Below are positions 62,750-64,000 of a stretch of 64,000 nt of DNA, in pieces. This DNA is from Aliarcobacter sp. (GTDB taxonomy: Bacteria > Campylobacterota > Campylobacteria > Campylobacterales > Arcobacteraceae), in NCBI GenBank assembly GCA_028690445.1, contig JAQVBE010000002.1, forward strand, positions 124,001 to 188,000, in the 5' to 3' direction. Position 1 is the stretch's first letter. Every line of letters begins with the position of its first letter. The notes under the pieces were generated by a model, which worked only from the letters and a program-made list of their open reading frames with translations, made no database searches and had not been told where the DNA came from. A program made the translations under genes and the position numbers.

Positions 62750-64000
62750 TGGAATATATTTCAAAAGAGATCGAAAAGAAATGGCAAAATTTTTGGAGTG
62801 AAAACCAATCTTTTGAACCAAATGATGATCAAACAAAAGAAAAAAAATATATTTTAAGTATGTTTCCATACCCAAGTGGAAGAATCCATATGGGACATGT
62901 TCGAAACTATTGTCTAGGAGATGCTTTTGCTAGACATTTTAGAAAATCTAATTTTAATGTTTTACATCCGATTGGTTGGGATAGTTTTGGAATGCCAGCA
63001 GAAAATGCAGCAATAAAACACAAACTTCATCCAAAAAAATGGACTTATGAAAATATTGATTATATGAGAGATGAATTAAAAGCTTTAGGTTTATCTTTTT
63101 CTGAAACTAGAGAATTTGCAACTAGCGATGAGCTTTATACAAAATGGGAACAAGAGTTCATCATAAAAATGTATGAAGATGGAATTATTTATAGAAAATC
63201 TTCGGTTGTAAATTGGTGTGAAGAGTGTCATACTGTTTTAGCAAATGAGCAAGTTGAAGATGGTTGTTGTTGGAGATGTGATAATGAAGTTAAACAAAAA
63301 GAGATGCCAGGATATTATGTAGGTATTACAAAATATGCACAAGAATTACTTGATGATTTAGAATTATTAAAAAATGACTGGCCAAGTCAAGTTTTGACTA
63401 TGCAAGAAAATTGGATAGGAAGAAGTGAAGGTTTAGAATTTAAATTTGAATTGTCAAAAGACTCAAAAGTAAAACTTGAGAGACAATTTTCTAAATATGC
63501 TGTATTTACAACAAGACCTGATACTATTTATGGCGTTTCATATTCAGCACTTGCACCTGAGCATCCAATTGTAAAATATATGCTTGAGAATAAACTTTTA
63601 CCAGATAATAAAATAAAAGCAATCAAAGAGATGCAAAAAATTACAGAGCGAGATAGGGCAACACAAGAAAAAGAAGGTGTTTCTTTAGAAATTGATGTTA
63701 TGCATCCTTTAACAGGTGAAAAAATTCCTGTTTGGGTAGCTAATTTTGTTTTAGCATCTTATGGTGGTGGTGCAGTTATGGCAGTTCCTGCTCATGACCA
63801 AAGGGATTTTGAATTTGCAAAAAAATATGATTTACCAATTAAACAAGTAATTGTTGGTATTGATGGAGTAATTGCAAAACAAACAGAAGCATATACAGCA
63901 GAAGGTAAACTAATAGATAGTGAAGGATTTACAGGTTTACCAAATACAAAAGCGAAAAAAGCAATTATTTATCACTTTGAACAAAACTCATTAGGTGTAA
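62749..64000 (+). CDS. leuS: Leucyl-tRNA synthetase (N-terminal part, runs off the window)
   Basis: The first 417 residues are present. The class I HIGH-type motif is in [17 protein letters not shown] near residue 37; a zinc-type Cys cluster [18 protein letters not shown] lies near 158-178, and the editing domain begins near 220 with [12 protein letters not shown] and [13 protein letters not shown]. The start codon overlaps the stop of the upstream gene (TAATG). The KMSKS motif and anticodon domain lie beyond the window edge. Confidence 0.97.
   Translation, partial: MEYISKEIEKKWQNFWSENQSFEPNDDQTKEKKYILSMFPYPSGRIHMGHVRNYCLGDAFARHFRKSNFNVLHPIGWDSFGMPAENAAIKHKLHPKKWTYENIDYMRDELKALGLSFSETREFATSDELYTKWEQEFIIKMYEDGIIYRKSSVVNWCEECHTVLANEQVEDGCCWRCDNEVKQKEMPGYYVGITKYAQELLDDLELLKNDWPSQVLTMQENWIGRSEGLEFKFELSKDSKVKLERQFSKYAVFTTRPDTIYGVSYSALAPEHPIVKYMLENKLLPDNKIKAIKEMQKITERDRATQEKEGVSLEIDVMHPLTGEKIPVWVANFVLASYGGGAVMAVPAHDQRDFEFAKKYDLPIKQVIVGIDGVIAKQTEAYTAEGKLIDSEGFTGLPNTKAKKAIIYHFEQNSLGV

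Noticed and set aside
1..64000. tRNA, rRNA, CRISPR arrays and insertion sequences
   Set aside because: Read on both strands, I found no cloverleaf-like segments with CCA ends, no regularly spaced repeats and no transposase gene; a covariance-model search could still reveal a missed RNA.

Overview
The window is AT-rich, densely packed chromosomal DNA that reads as a member of the Campylobacterota, most likely the Arcobacter group. The evidence is the gene order napA-G-H-B-F-L-D, a CosR/HsrA-type response regulator, a PEB4-type peptidyl-prolyl isomerase next to class II aldolase, the run hisD / DUF2018-like / prenyl synthase / hemA / proS, and lnt-yajC-secD-secF-(DUF6394-like)-leuS. Genus is an inference from remembered synteny; no search was run.

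Bases 1-29200 form a denitrification super-cluster. A possible DUF2249 end, a NorB/NnrS-like membrane protein and a DUF59 protein come first. They are followed by a periplasmic nitrate reductase operon (nap) with a CetB/Aer-like PAS gene at its end, heme d1 synthesis genes (a fused siroheme decarboxylase, then nirC-nirJ-nirF-nirE), nirS (cytochrome cd1 nitrite reductase) and norC-norB (NO reductase). There is also a second, unusual heme-copper oxidase-like pair that has lost CuA and carries Asp where the first metal-B His should be. Two Crp/Fnr-type regulators lie here, one translationally coupled to a NarX-like nitrate-sensor protein that has no kinase domain. Several small unknown genes are embedded in these operons, including a 51-residue membrane protein between norB and nirS. 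A decayed type IIG restriction-modification gene lies beside the nap operon.

Six TTGAT-N4-ATCAA-like boxes sit in front of these operons. For seven promoters the box is exactly 22 bases (one is 21) from a good -10 hexamer, the geometry of class II Crp/Fnr activation (centre near -41.5). Two boxes face divergent promoters, which ties a TrpD2-like gene to napA and a Sel1-repeat gene to nirC. This suggests one nitrogen-oxide regulon containing several uncharacterised members.

Bases 29200-44500 are mixed: moaA, rpsO, an Fe-S-type Rrf2 regulator with a DHH phosphoesterase, a two-component pair whose regulator resembles CosR, a PEB4-type isomerase and fba, a broken leucyl aminopeptidase gene, a FIST-domain kinase with its regulator, aldehyde dehydrogenase with a DUF779 protein, a cold-shock gene with a long leader, and exbB-exbD. 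Bases 44400-64000 are mostly housekeeping: PLP enzyme, Cache-type kinase, aroK, hisD, prenyl synthase, hemA, proS, mscS, cca, DUF3015 and DUF4105 envelope proteins, lnt, yajC-secDF and the start of leuS. I saw no tRNA, rRNA, CRISPR array or intact insertion sequence.
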